Source: VRUE01 sp963805455 (GTDB lineage Bacteria; Actinomycetota; Thermoleophilia; Solirubrobacterales; 70-9). Taken from it: a stretch of DNA of 15,744 nt. Positions 1-6,631 of this stretch are shown one piece after another. The position numbers were made by a program, and so were the translations under genes. Numbering within the stretch: the stretch's first letter is position 1; every line of letters starts with the position of its first letter. Below the pieces are notes generated by a model. It did not search any database, had not been told where the DNA came from, and worked only from the letters and a program-made list of their open reading frames with translations. The stretch is taken from positions 1 through 15,744 of the forward strand of contig CAWDUJ010000008.1 of assembly GCA_963805455.1 (NCBI GenBank), in the 5' to 3' direction.

Positions 1-51
1 GCGACCGCTCGGCCCCCAGCCGAGTGCGCTACCAGACTGCGCCACTCCCCG
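1..51 (-). tRNA. tRNA-Pro(GGG), 3' end outside the window
   Basis: Read on the minus strand from 51 down, this gives acceptor 5' strand CGGGGAG, then TG, a D-stem GCGC/GCGC enclosing AGTCTGGTA, and an anticodon stem CTCGG/CCGAG around the loop CTGGGGG. The anticodon is GGG (15-17), so it reads proline codons CCC and CCU. The T-arm and acceptor 3' strand lie left of base 1. All visible stems pair perfectly. Confidence 0.93.
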
Positions 52-100
52 TGGCTGGCCCCATTCTGACGCATCGCGGGTCGGCTGCGCTCCTGGCCGT

Positions 101-140
101 TTGACCTGACCATACGAACGTCCGTTCGTATCCCTATCTT
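101..140 (+). promoter_or_regulatory. Operator-like perfect palindrome and promoter elements before the HNH gene
   Basis: Bases 112-131 read ATACGAACGTCCGTTCGTAT, a perfect 9-bp inverted repeat with a 2-base spacer. The shape (AACGnnCGTT core) is that of many TetR-family operators. A TTGACC resembling a -35 box lies at 101-106. A TATCTT resembling a -10 box lies at 135-140, only 7 bases before the ATG at 148, so a transcript could be nearly leaderless. There is no clear Shine-Dalgarno. The spacing of -35 and -10 is not ideal, so the exact promoter is uncertain. No T-run follows the palindrome, which argues against a terminator. No TetR gene is in the window. Confidence 0.6.
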
Positions 141-147
141 CGCTCGG

Positions 148-585
148 ATGAGGACTTGTGGCCGCTGCGGCATCGAGAAACCGGTCGAGAAATTTGCTTG
201 GAGGCGCAGGTCAAAGGGCCAGCGGGACAACTACTGCCGCCATTGTCGTGCCGCCTACAAGCAGGAGCACTACGCCGCGAACAAACAGCGATACATCGAC
301 TCGGCGGCACGCCGTCGCCGGAAAATCGTCGTCGAACGCATTGCCTATCTGATCAGCTACTTCCGCGACCATCCATGTGCAGACTGCGGTGAAACCGATC
401 CGCTCGTCCTCGAGTTCGACCATCTTCGGGACAAGGATTTCAGGATCGGCAACGGCCTTCGGGACCGGAACTGGCGGAGCGTCCTCGACGAGATGGCAAA
501 GTGCGACGTCGTTTGTGCAAACTGTCACCGACGCCGCACCGCTCAGCGAGGCGGCTTCATCCGTGCGGTGGTAGCTCAACGGTAG
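148..585 (+). CDS. Small HNH endonuclease-like protein with two zinc-knuckle Cys sets
   Basis: This is a 145-residue protein. Residues 4-7 and 30-33 are two CxxC pairs (C4, C7, C30, C33) that would form an N-terminal zinc ribbon. A basic linker (about 34-60) follows. The HNH core runs from C77/C80 through the FDH motif (D91-H92) to CANCH (C123, N125, C126, H127) near the C-terminus. In this family the D-H, N and H residues form the metal-dependent nuclease site and the Cys pairs hold a structural zinc, so it probably cuts or nicks DNA. Such small HNH proteins occur as free-standing or phage-derived genes; the target here is unknown. The start is the only ATG before the first Cys pair and has no obvious ribosome site, consistent with a near-leaderless message. 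The last seven codons lie inside the tRNA-Gly gene. Confidence 0.82.
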   Translation: MRTCGRCGIEKPVEKFAWRRRSKGQRDNYCRHCRAAYKQEHYAANKQRYIDSAARRRRKIVVERIAYLISYFRDHPCADCGETDPLVLEFDHLRDKDFRIGNGLRDRNWRSVLDEMAKCDVVCANCHRRRTAQRGGFIRAVVAQR

Positions 586-635
586 AGCCTCGCCCTTCCA
601 AGGCGATGATGCGGGTTCGATTCCCGTCCGCCGCT
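565..635 (+). tRNA. tRNA-Gly(TCC)
   Basis: This is a complete 71-base cloverleaf without encoded CCA. Acceptor GCGGTGG pairs with CCGCCGC (one G-T pair), and the anticodon stem TCGCC/GGCGA encloses CTTCCAA. The T-arm is GCGGG-TTCGATT-CCCGT and the discriminator is T635. The anticodon TCC is at 597-599. Its first 21 bases are also the 3' end of the HNH reading frame on the same strand. Confidence 0.95.
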
Positions 636-698
636 CTCCCTCGCCGGGTCGGCTTTAGAAGGGGGAGCGCGATGCCGATGCGGGTAGAGGTGGGTCGG

Positions 699-1919
699 AT
701 GAGGCTGCGAACAGGTCTTTTGCTCGCGTGGCTGGTGCTCGTGCTCGGCCTAGTGGCCGGTTGCGGCTCAGATCAGGAGACCGGCGGGAGCCCGAAGGCT
801 GCGGGCAGCGGCGGGCAGCAGCTGGTCGACTGGCCGACCTTCGGCCGGGTGCCGGAACGGACCCAGTACCTGCCGACCGACAGGCGCGAGCTCGACCCGC
901 CCCTGCGCGAAGACTGGTCGATCGACACCCATGGCCTGATCGAGTTTCCGCCGGCCGTCGCCGACGGCGTCGCCTACGTCGTCAACAAGTTCGGCAACCT
1001 GCACGCGGTCTCCCTCGATGACCACAAGACCCTCTGGAAACGGGAACGCGATCCGAAGAACAAAGGCAAGCCGACCGACGTCACCGCCCCCGCCTACTAC
1101 AAAGGCCTGCTCTACATCGCCTTCATCGACGGCGAACTGGTCGCCCTCAATGCGAAGACCGGAGCGATCGAATGGAAGCGCAATCTCAACGCCCATCTCG
1201 AATCCTCGCCGATGACCACCGACGGGACCCTCTTCATCGGCACCGACACGCACGAGCTCCTGGCGCTGAGCGCCGCCGACGGCAAGACGCGGTGGCGATT
1301 CGAAGTGCCGGGGGCGATCAAAGCCAGCCCGAGCCACAACGACGGGCGCGTCTTCGTCGCCGACTACGAGGGCTCGATGTACGCGCTGGACGCCGAGACC
1401 GGCAAGCCGATCTGGCGCACGAATACGACGAAGGTCAAGCCCTTCGGCAGGGGCGGTTTCTACTCCTCACCGGCGATCGACTTCGGCCGCGTCTACGCCG
1501 CCCGTGACGACGGCACGGTCTATGCCTTCGACGAAAGGACCGGCAAGGTCGAGTGGTACTTCCCGACCCACAACTTCGTCTACGGCTCCCCCGCCGTCGC
1601 CAAGGTTCCCGGCACCCCCGCGACCGTCTACATCGGCTCCTATGACGAGCATCTCTACGCCCTCGACGCGCTCAGTGGCAAGCAATTTTGGAAATACGAC
1701 GTAGGCGGCCCGATTCCAGGAACCTCGACGGTGATCGGGAACACCGTCTACACGACCAGCTTCAAGACCCGCGAAGCGGTCGGCATCGACGTCCACACGC
1801 ACAAGAAGACCTTCAGCCTCGACCAGGCCGGCTACACGCCGATCGTCTCCGACGGCCAGCACCTGTATCTGATCGGCTACTTCGATCTGATCGGGCTGGA
1901 ACCGAAGCGGCCGAACTAG
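699..1919 (+). CDS. Exported lipoprotein with PQQ-type beta-propeller
   Basis: This is a 406-residue protein. Residues 1-22 form a lipoprotein signal: basic MRLRTG, a hydrophobic stretch, and the lipobox V19-A20-G21-C22, so mature protein should be lipid-anchored at C22 outside the membrane. A short Gly/Ser linker follows. Then come seven to eight propeller blades, each ending in a pattern such as LYALDAETGKPIW or VYAFDERTGKVEW, which is the PQQ-like repeat. Such propellers are often scaffolds (as in BamB) or dehydrogenase domains. I see no separate catalytic domain, so a binding role is an inference. Start choice: GAGGTG at 687-692 sits 6 bases before ATG 699. An alternative ATG at 672 follows a GGAG and would only lengthen the signal n-region. 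Reading further upstream would enter the tRNA-Gly gene. The stop abuts the stop of the convergent carboxyltransferase gene. Confidence 0.88.
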   Translation: MRLRTGLLLAWLVLVLGLVAGCGSDQETGGSPKAAGSGGQQLVDWPTFGRVPERTQYLPTDRRELDPPLREDWSIDTHGLIEFPPAVADGVAYVVNKFGNLHAVSLDDHKTLWKRERDPKNKGKPTDVTAPAYYKGLLYIAFIDGELVALNAKTGAIEWKRNLNAHLESSPMTTDGTLFIGTDTHELLALSAADGKTRWRFEVPGAIKASPSHNDGRVFVADYEGSMYALDAETGKPIWRTNTTKVKPFGRGGFYSSPAIDFGRVYAARDDGTVYAFDERTGKVEWYFPTHNFVYGSPAVAKVPGTPATVYIGSYDEHLYALDALSGKQFWKYDVGGPIPGTSTVIGNTVYTTSFKTREAVGIDVHTHKKTFSLDQAGYTPIVSDGQHLYLIGYFDLIGLEPKRPN

Positions 1920-3497
1920 TCACCAGGTGTCGATGAAGCGTCCCCTTGGCTCAGCCGGCGGCGCGTGGGCGGCGGCGGCGGCCAGCGTCGCGGCGATCAG
2001 CGGGCGGGTCTCGGCCGGGTCGATGACGTCGTCGAGCTCAAAAAGGGTCGCGGCGTTGAGGGCTCGTGCGTTCTGCTCCGCCGCCGCGGTCAGGTCGCGG
2101 ACCCGCTTCTCGCGCTCCGCCTCGTCGGCAATTGCCTCGAGGTCCTTGCGCATTGCCAGCCGGACCGCCCCTTCGAGGCCCATCGGGCCGAGGTGGGCCG
2201 AGGGCCAGGCCACGGTAAGCAGCGGCTCGTGGAGGCTGCCGCCGACCATCGCCTGGGCGCCGAGCCCGTAGCCGCGGCGGAGCACGACCGCGATCAGCGG
2301 CACCCGGATCGCCGCGCCGGCGACGAGGAGCCGCGAGGCGTGGCGCACGAGCCCGGTCGCCTCGGCGTCCTGGCCGACCATGAACCCGGGCGTGTCGACG
2401 ATGGAGATCACGGGCAGGCCGAAGGCGTCGCAGAGCTGGATCAGGCGCGCCGCCTTGTCGGACGCGTCGCTGGTGACGGCGCCGGCCATGTGGCGGGTGT
2501 CGTTGGCGATGACTCCGACCGGGCGGCCCTCGATCCGGGCCAGCGCGGTGACCATCTCGGGGGCGAAGCGAGGCCGCAGGAACGTCACCGAGCCCTCGTC
2601 GGCGAGCGTCTCGATGATCGGGGCGACGGAGTATGCGCGCCGCTCGCGCTCGGGGACGAGCTCGCGCAGAACCGATTGGTCCGGCTCGGTTCCCGCCGGC
2701 GTCGTGCCCTGAAAGTAGCCGAGCAGCCTCTTCGCGACCGCGGTCGCCTCGGCCTCGTCGGCGACCTCGACGTCGACGACGCCGTTGGGCCCCTGGACCG
2801 AGAGCGGGCCGACGTCGTCGGCGGCGATGGTCCCCAGCCCCCCGCCCTCGATCATCGCCGGGCCGCCCATTCCGAGCGAGGTGTTCTCGGTGGCGACGAT
2901 CAGGTCGGCGCAGCCGGCGATCACCGCGTTGCCGGCGAAGCAGCGCCCGGCGACGACGGCGATCCGCGGCACCAGGCCCGAGAGCTTCGCCCAGAGTGCG
3001 AACGCCCGCGTGTCGAGGGCCGAGACGACCGGATAGTCGGTGTCCCCCGGCCGCCCTCCCCCACCCTCGGCGAAGAACACCGTCGGCAGCCGCATCCGCT
3101 CGATCAGCTCGAACAGCCGGTCCTTCTTGCGGTGCCCGAGGGCGCCCTGGGTTCCGGCCAGCACCGTGTAGTCGTAGGTGAGGACCGCACCGGCGGCGGC
3201 ATCTCCGAAGAGCTCGCCGTTGATCCGCGCGGTGCCGCCGATCAGGCCGTCGGCGGGGGTCTTTTCGATCAGATCCTGAACCTCGCGGCGGCCACGCTGG
3301 GCGGCGATCGCGAAGCGCCCATACTCGACGAAGGAGCCCGGGTCGACGAGGTCCTCGATGTTCTCCCGCGCCGTCCGGCCCCCGGCCCTGTGGCGGCGCT
3401 CGACCGCCTCCGGCCGCGCCTCGTCCTCGCTCAGCAGGCGGCGCGCCCGCAGGGCCGCGAGGTCGTCTCGCTCTCCGTCCTCGCTCGTCCGCTCCAC
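1920..3497 (-). CDS. Carboxyltransferase subunit, acyl-CoA carboxylase family (PccB/AccD-like)
   Basis: This is a 525-residue protein of the carboxyl transferase superfamily, which moves CO2 from carboxybiotin to an acyl-CoA such as acetyl- or propionyl-CoA. An N-terminal helical part contains RHRAGGRTARENIEDLVDPG (about 35-54), the usual opening of the family. The first crotonase-like half has VLTYDYTVLAGTQGALGHRK (105-124) and GRCFAGNAVIAGCADL (184-199). The second half has DTPGFMVGQDAE (368-379) and RRGYGLGAQAM (407-417), matching the two oxyanion regions, with a shifted wording compared with classical PccB (usually RKAYGGAY). The substrate cannot be told from sequence. No biotin carboxylase or biotin carrier gene is nearby. 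The start is a GTG. A TAGGTT hexamer (3508-3513) lies 10 bases upstream and no well-spaced Shine-Dalgarno is present, so the message may be nearly leaderless. Confidence 0.88.
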   Translation of the reverse strand: MERTSEDGERDDLAALRARRLLSEDEARPEAVERRHRAGGRTARENIEDLVDPGSFVEYGRFAIAAQRGRREVQDLIEKTPADGLIGGTARINGELFGDAAAGAVLTYDYTVLAGTQGALGHRKKDRLFELIERMRLPTVFFAEGGGGRPGDTDYPVVSALDTRAFALWAKLSGLVPRIAVVAGRCFAGNAVIAGCADLIVATENTSLGMGGPAMIEGGGLGTIAADDVGPLSVQGPNGVVDVEVADEAEATAVAKRLLGYFQGTTPAGTEPDQSVLRELVPERERRAYSVAPIIETLADEGSVTFLRPRFAPEMVTALARIEGRPVGVIANDTRHMAGAVTSDASDKAARLIQLCDAFGLPVISIVDTPGFMVGQDAEATGLVRHASRLLVAGAAIRVPLIAVVLRRGYGLGAQAMVGGSLHEPLLTVAWPSAHLGPMGLEGAVRLAMRKDLEAIADEAEREKRVRDLTAAAEQNARALNAATLFELDDVIDPAETRPLIAATLAAAAAHAPPAEPRGRFIDTW

Positions 3498-3507
3498 GCC
3501 ACCAGGG

Positions 3508-3513
3508 AACCTA
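3508..3513 (-). promoter_or_regulatory. -10-like TAGGTT before the carboxyltransferase gene
   Basis: TAGGTT on the minus strand fits the TAnnnT -10 pattern and ends 10 bases before the GTG start. The same hexamer in the same setting occurs before the ZIP gene (8686-8691). No convincing TTGACA lies 17 bases upstream. Confidence 0.35.
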
Positions 3514-3558
3514 GCCGCTCCTTGGTGGAAGCAAGGCTAGCGGCGGCGATTCAGTGAG

Positions 3559-3630
3559 CGGGGGAGCCGGGATTCGAACCCGGATTCACGGTTTTGGAGA
3601 CCGTGCGCATAGCCGTTAACTCACTCCCCC
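3559..3630 (-). tRNA. tRNA-Trp(CCA), with a weak D-stem
   Basis: On the minus strand the acceptor GGGGGAG pairs with CTCCCCC, the anticodon stem ACGGT/ACCGT encloses CTCCAAA, and the T-arm is CCGGG-TTCGAAT-CCCGG. The discriminator is G and CCA is not encoded. The anticodon CCA (3595-3597) reads UGG. The D-arm is poor: between T8-G9 and the anticodon stem, the expected four-pair D-stem gives only G11-C24 and T12-G23, with A10/G25 and T13/T22 mismatched. Gene length is 72 bases. It stands alone, outside the trpT-secE-nusG cluster often seen in bacteria, although secE may simply lie elsewhere. A TAGGGT at 3650-3655 could be its -10. Confidence 0.85.
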
Positions 3631-3656
3631 TGGCCTGCCGGGGGGCCAAACCCTAG

Positions 3657-3827
3657 TCATCTGTTCCGAAACAGGCGACCGTAGACCCGGCTGACGCTCT
3701 CGCGGCCTCTGATCGAATCGTGTTCGTCGAGATATGTGAGGTCGATGCCGCTTCCGCACTCGACGGTGTCGCGTTCTCCGTCGCGGCGTAGGAGCCGCCA
3801 CGGCCGATGCGAGGATACGGCCGGCAT
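3657..3827 (-). CDS. Possible small protein of 56 residues, unrecognised
   Basis: This minus-strand frame encodes a small charged protein containing WRLLRRDGERDTVECGSGID and LDEHDSIRGRESVSRVYGRL; its amino-acid pattern looks protein-like and third positions are mostly G or C. It is not recognised. Against it: the only usable ATG (3825-3827) overlaps the start codon of the divergent ABC gene, it has no ribosome site, and the opposite strand in this stretch is also stop-poor. It could be a real small gene, a remnant, or chance. It ends 27 bases before the tRNA-Trp gene on the same strand. Confidence 0.22.
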   Translation of the reverse strand: MPAVSSHRPWRLLRRDGERDTVECGSGIDLTYLDEHDSIRGRESVSRVYGRLFRNR

Positions 3828-4719
3828 GGCCGTGATCGCCACCGAGGAACTGACGAAGTCATACGGGCCCCACCGGGGCATCGAGGACATCTCACTCGAG
3901 GTCGAGGCCGGCGAGGTGTTCGGCTTCCTCGGCCCCAACGGCGCCGGTAAGACGACCGCGATCCGGACGCTGCTCGATTTCCTCCACCCGACGGCCGGCA
4001 GCGCCCGCATCTTCGACCTCGACACCCACCGCGACAGCGTTCCGATCCGCCGGCGGATCGGAAACCTCCCCGGCGACTTCGGATACGGCAAGGGAGCCAC
4101 CGGCCGCGAGGCCCTGGATCTCCTCGCCCGGCTTCGCGGTGTCTCGGAGCTCGGCCGGGCAGAGGAGCTTGCACAACGCTTCCGGGCCGACCTCGACCGG
4201 CCCCTGGGCCAGCTCTCGCGCGGCAACCGGCAGAAGGTTGGGCTGATCCTCGCCTTCTTTCATCAACCCGATCTGCTGGTCCTCGACGAGCCGACCGGAG
4301 GGCTCGACCCGCTGATGCGGGAGGAGTTCCTCGCCCTGGTCGGCGAGGAACGGGATCGGGGTCGCGCCGTCTTCATCTCCTCGCACGAGCTGAGTGAGGT
4401 CGAGCGCGTCTGCGATCGGGTCGGAATCATCCGCGAGGGCAGGCTGATCGCGGTCGAGCGGGTCGCCGACCTGATCGGCAAGACCCGGCGCAAGGTGACG
4501 GTCGAGTTCGCGGCGCCGGTGAACCTCGACGAGCTCGAACGCCTGCCGGGCGTCTCCGAAGTCAGCGACGGCGGCGGCCGGGTGACATTCCTGGTCGCCG
4601 GCGACCTCAACCCGACACTCCACGCGCTCGCCGAGCACGTCGTCACCGATGTGGAGATCGCTCACCCCTCCCTGGAGGAGGTCTTCCTCGCCTACTACCG
4701 CGACGAGGGACAGCAATGA
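3826..4719 (+). CDS. ABC exporter ATP-binding protein (ABC-2 / DrrA type)
   Basis: This is a 297-residue ATPase. Walker A is GPNGAGKTT (36-44). The Q-loop region reads IGNLPGDFGYG without Gln, as is common in this subfamily. The signature is LSRGN (130-134), Walker B and D-loop are LLVLDEPTGGLDP (150-162, catalytic E155), and the switch His is H187. A C-terminal regulatory extension follows (about 225-297), ending in HPSLEEVFLAYYR, typical of daunorubicin-resistance-type and other ABC-2 exporters. It powers export through the next gene's permease; the substrate is not evident. The start at ATG 3826 has GAGGAT at 3811-3816. Its TGA overlaps the ATG of the permease (ATGA), which implies translational coupling and equal production. 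Confidence 0.93.
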   Translation: MAVIATEELTKSYGPHRGIEDISLEVEAGEVFGFLGPNGAGKTTAIRTLLDFLHPTAGSARIFDLDTHRDSVPIRRRIGNLPGDFGYGKGATGREALDLLARLRGVSELGRAEELAQRFRADLDRPLGQLSRGNRQKVGLILAFFHQPDLLVLDEPTGGLDPLMREEFLALVGEERDRGRAVFISSHELSEVERVCDRVGIIREGRLIAVERVADLIGKTRRKVTVEFAAPVNLDELERLPGVSEVSDGGGRVTFLVAGDLNPTLHALAEHVVTDVEIAHPSLEEVFLAYYRDEGQQ

Positions 4720-5495
4720 CGGCGCTGGCGGCCGCCCAGCTTCGCGACCGCCGTCGCTCAGTGCTCGCCTGGGGATTGCCGATCGGGCTGATGTCTGCCT
4801 TCGTCGTCGCGATCTTCCCCTCGGTGTCCGATGCCCTCTCGAAGGTGATCGGCAGCTACCCGTCGGGATTGAAGGAGGCGTTCGGGATCAGCGAGCTCTC
4901 CGACGTCGAGCAGTACCTCGACGCCGAGATGCTGAGCCTGATCGTGCCGCTCGCAGCCGGCTATCTCGCCGTGCGTTCAGTCGCCAGCGGCCTCTCGGGC
5001 GCCGCCGAAAGCGGCAGGCTCGACGTCATCCTCTCGGCGCCGGTATCGCGCGCCCGTCTCGTCGCGGCCGGCTTCGCGGCAACCGCCGTCGAGTTGGCGG
5101 CGGTGCTCGCGGTCAGCCTCGCGCTGACGATGGTCTCGAGCCTTATCGCCGGCGCCGGGCTCTCATTCGGGGCCGCCCTCGCGGGCTTCGCCAACGTCTG
5201 GCCGCTGGCGCTGCTCTTTGCCGGGCTCGGTGTGGTGGTGACCGGCTTCTCCCTGCGGACCAACATCGTCACCGGGTCGGTGGCCGGAGTGCTGGTCGCG
5301 ATGTACGTGCTCGATCTCGTCGGCCGGCTCGACCCCGGCCTCGACGCAATCCGCTACGGCTCGGTCTTCCGTTACTACGGGCAGGCGATCGAGAACGGGA
5401 TCGAACCACTGGCGTTCCTCGGCATCACCGCTTCAGCGGTAGGGCTGGCGGCGATCGGCGCATGGCTGTTCGAAGGGCGGGACCTCTCCAACTAG
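4716..5495 (+). CDS. ABC-2 type exporter membrane subunit
   Basis: This is a 259-residue membrane protein with about six hydrophobic segments (roughly 18-35, 72-92, 115-150 as two, 160-205 as two, 230-252). The cytoplasmic loop after the second segment carries ESGRLDVILSAPVSR, the coupling-loop pattern (E-G-x-L-D-x-L-L-x-x-P-x-x-R) of ABC-2 permeases. One six-segment unit would dimerise, or pair as two copies, with two copies of the ATPase. A short extracellular part (about 40-70) is acidic. It starts by a four-base overlap with the ATPase gene and ends 40 bases before the dehydrogenase gene, so the three may share a transcript. Confidence 0.87.
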   Translation: MTALAAAQLRDRRRSVLAWGLPIGLMSAFVVAIFPSVSDALSKVIGSYPSGLKEAFGISELSDVEQYLDAEMLSLIVPLAAGYLAVRSVASGLSGAAESGRLDVILSAPVSRARLVAAGFAATAVELAAVLAVSLALTMVSSLIAGAGLSFGAALAGFANVWPLALLFAGLGVVVTGFSLRTNIVTGSVAGVLVAMYVLDLVGRLDPGLDAIRYGSVFRYYGQAIENGIEPLAFLGITASAVGLAAIGAWLFEGRDLSN

Positions 5496-5535
5496 GCGGC
5501 CCGGCGCGAGATGAGACACTCAGGGGGAGGTGACC

Positions 5536-6576
5536 ATGAAGGCCTACCAGCTGACGGAGTGGCAGCAACCGCCTGAGCTTCGGGACGTCGAGGTGCCCGA
5601 GCCCGGCCCGGGAGAGGTGCTGATCAGGGTCGCCGGCGCCGGCGCCTGTCATTCGGATCTTCACCTGATGGAGTGGCCGGAGGGTCAGATGGATTTCGAC
5701 CTTCCCTTCACCCTCGGACACGAGAACGCCGGTTGGGTCGAGGCGCTCGGCGCCGGAGTCGACGGCTTCGAGCAGGGCGAGCCGGTTGCGGTCTATGGGC
5801 CCTGGGGCTGCGGGCGCTGCCGGTCCTGCCGCACCTCGGCGGAGAACTACTGCGAGCGGCAGGCGGAGATCGGCGCCTTCGGCGGCGGGCTCGGCCTCGA
5901 CGGCGGCATGGCCGAGTTCCTGCTGGTCCCACACAGCCGCCTGTTACTGCCTCTCGGCGACCTCGATCCCCGCGACGCGGCGCCCCTCTCCGACGCCGCT
6001 CTCACGCCCTACCACGCCGTCAAGCGCTCCCTCGGGTTGCTGGTTCCGGGCTCGACGGCGGTGGTCATCGGAGTAGGCGGGCTCGGCCACATGGCCGTGC
6101 AGATACTCGACGCTCTCAGCCCGGCGCGTGTGATCGCTATCGACACCTCCACCGACAAGCTGGCCCTTGCACGCGAGGTCGGGGCCGATGAGGCGGTCCC
6201 CGCCGGCGAGGATGCGGCAAAGGCGATCGTGGAGCTGACAAGCGGCCGCGGCGCCGAGCTGGTGCTCGACATGGTCGGCGCCGATGACACACTCGCCCTC
6301 GCCGCTGAGATCGTGCGCTTCGAGAGCCACCTCACCGTCGTCGGCCTGGCGGGCGGCACCTTCCAGTTCGGCTTTGGAGCGCTGCCGTTCGAGTGCCAGA
6401 TCACCCTGCCCTATTGGGGCAGCGGCGTCGAGCTGATGGAGGTCCTCGACCTCGCCCGCGCGGGCAGGATTCGCGCCCACACCAAACGCTTCCCCCTCGA
6501 TCGGGTCGGCGATGCCTACGCGGCGATGCGCGACGGCAGGCTCACCGGGCGCGCTGTGATCTGCCCCAACGACTGA
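5536..6576 (+). CDS. Zinc-dependent, probably NAD-linked alcohol dehydrogenase (MDR family)
   Basis: This is a 346-residue protein of usual length for the medium-chain dehydrogenase family, which oxidises alcohols or reduces aldehydes in the cytosol. Catalytic zinc ligands are C38 (in ACHSD), H62-E63 (GHENAG) and probably D153 (in LSDAALTPYH). The structural zinc set is C92, C95, C98 and C106. The nucleotide-binding fold has GVGGLG (179-184), and D203 at the end of the second strand (VIAIDTS) favours NAD over NADP. The start ATG 5536 follows a near-perfect GGAGG (5526-5530); a GTG two codons earlier overlaps that site and is less likely. The real substrate is unknown. Its place behind an ABC exporter may be coincidental. 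A hairpin directly follows its stop. Confidence 0.92.
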   Translation: MKAYQLTEWQQPPELRDVEVPEPGPGEVLIRVAGAGACHSDLHLMEWPEGQMDFDLPFTLGHENAGWVEALGAGVDGFEQGEPVAVYGPWGCGRCRSCRTSAENYCERQAEIGAFGGGLGLDGGMAEFLLVPHSRLLLPLGDLDPRDAAPLSDAALTPYHAVKRSLGLLVPGSTAVVIGVGGLGHMAVQILDALSPARVIAIDTSTDKLALAREVGADEAVPAGEDAAKAIVELTSGRGAELVLDMVGADDTLALAAEIVRFESHLTVVGLAGGTFQFGFGALPFECQITLPYWGSGVELMEVLDLARAGRIRAHTKRFPLDRVGDAYAAMRDGRLTGRAVICPND

Positions 6577-6577
6577 G

Positions 6578-6602
6578 CGCCGCCGGCCCGGCGCCGGTGG
6601 CG
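6578..6602 (+). terminator. GC-rich hairpin after the dehydrogenase gene
   Basis: CGCCGCCGGC (6578-6587) pairs with GCCGGTGGCG (6593-6602) over 10 bp with one G-T pair and a 5-base loop, starting one base after the TGA stop. No T-run follows, so it may be a weak or Rho-assisted terminator, or a mRNA-end stabiliser. Confidence 0.45.
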
Positions 6603-6631
6603 TCGATTCGACCGGCGAGACTATTGCGCCC

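Noticed and set aside
112..131. Palindrome read as a transcription terminator of the tRNA-Pro region
   Set aside because: tRNA-Pro is transcribed away from it, and no T-run follows on either strand; promoter position favours an operator.
501..698. Extension of the lipoprotein frame upstream to 501
   Set aside because: It would translate through the tRNA-Gly gene and hide the signal peptide; a good ribosome site and lipobox place the start at 699 (or 672).
1965..3557. 530-codon plus-strand open frame opposite the carboxyltransferase gene
   Set aside because: It is low-complexity, Arg/Gly/Asp-rich sequence from high-GC antisense; the minus-strand frame has clear family motifs.
3657..4226. 189-codon minus-strand frame opposite the ABC ATPase gene
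   Set aside because: Its bulk is Ser/Arg/Pro-rich shadow of the ATPase. Only its last 56 codons look protein-like and are listed separately at low confidence.
5634..5646. GCCGGCGCCGGCGCC run taken as a repeat element
   Set aside because: It is explained by Ala-Gly codons inside the dehydrogenase gene.
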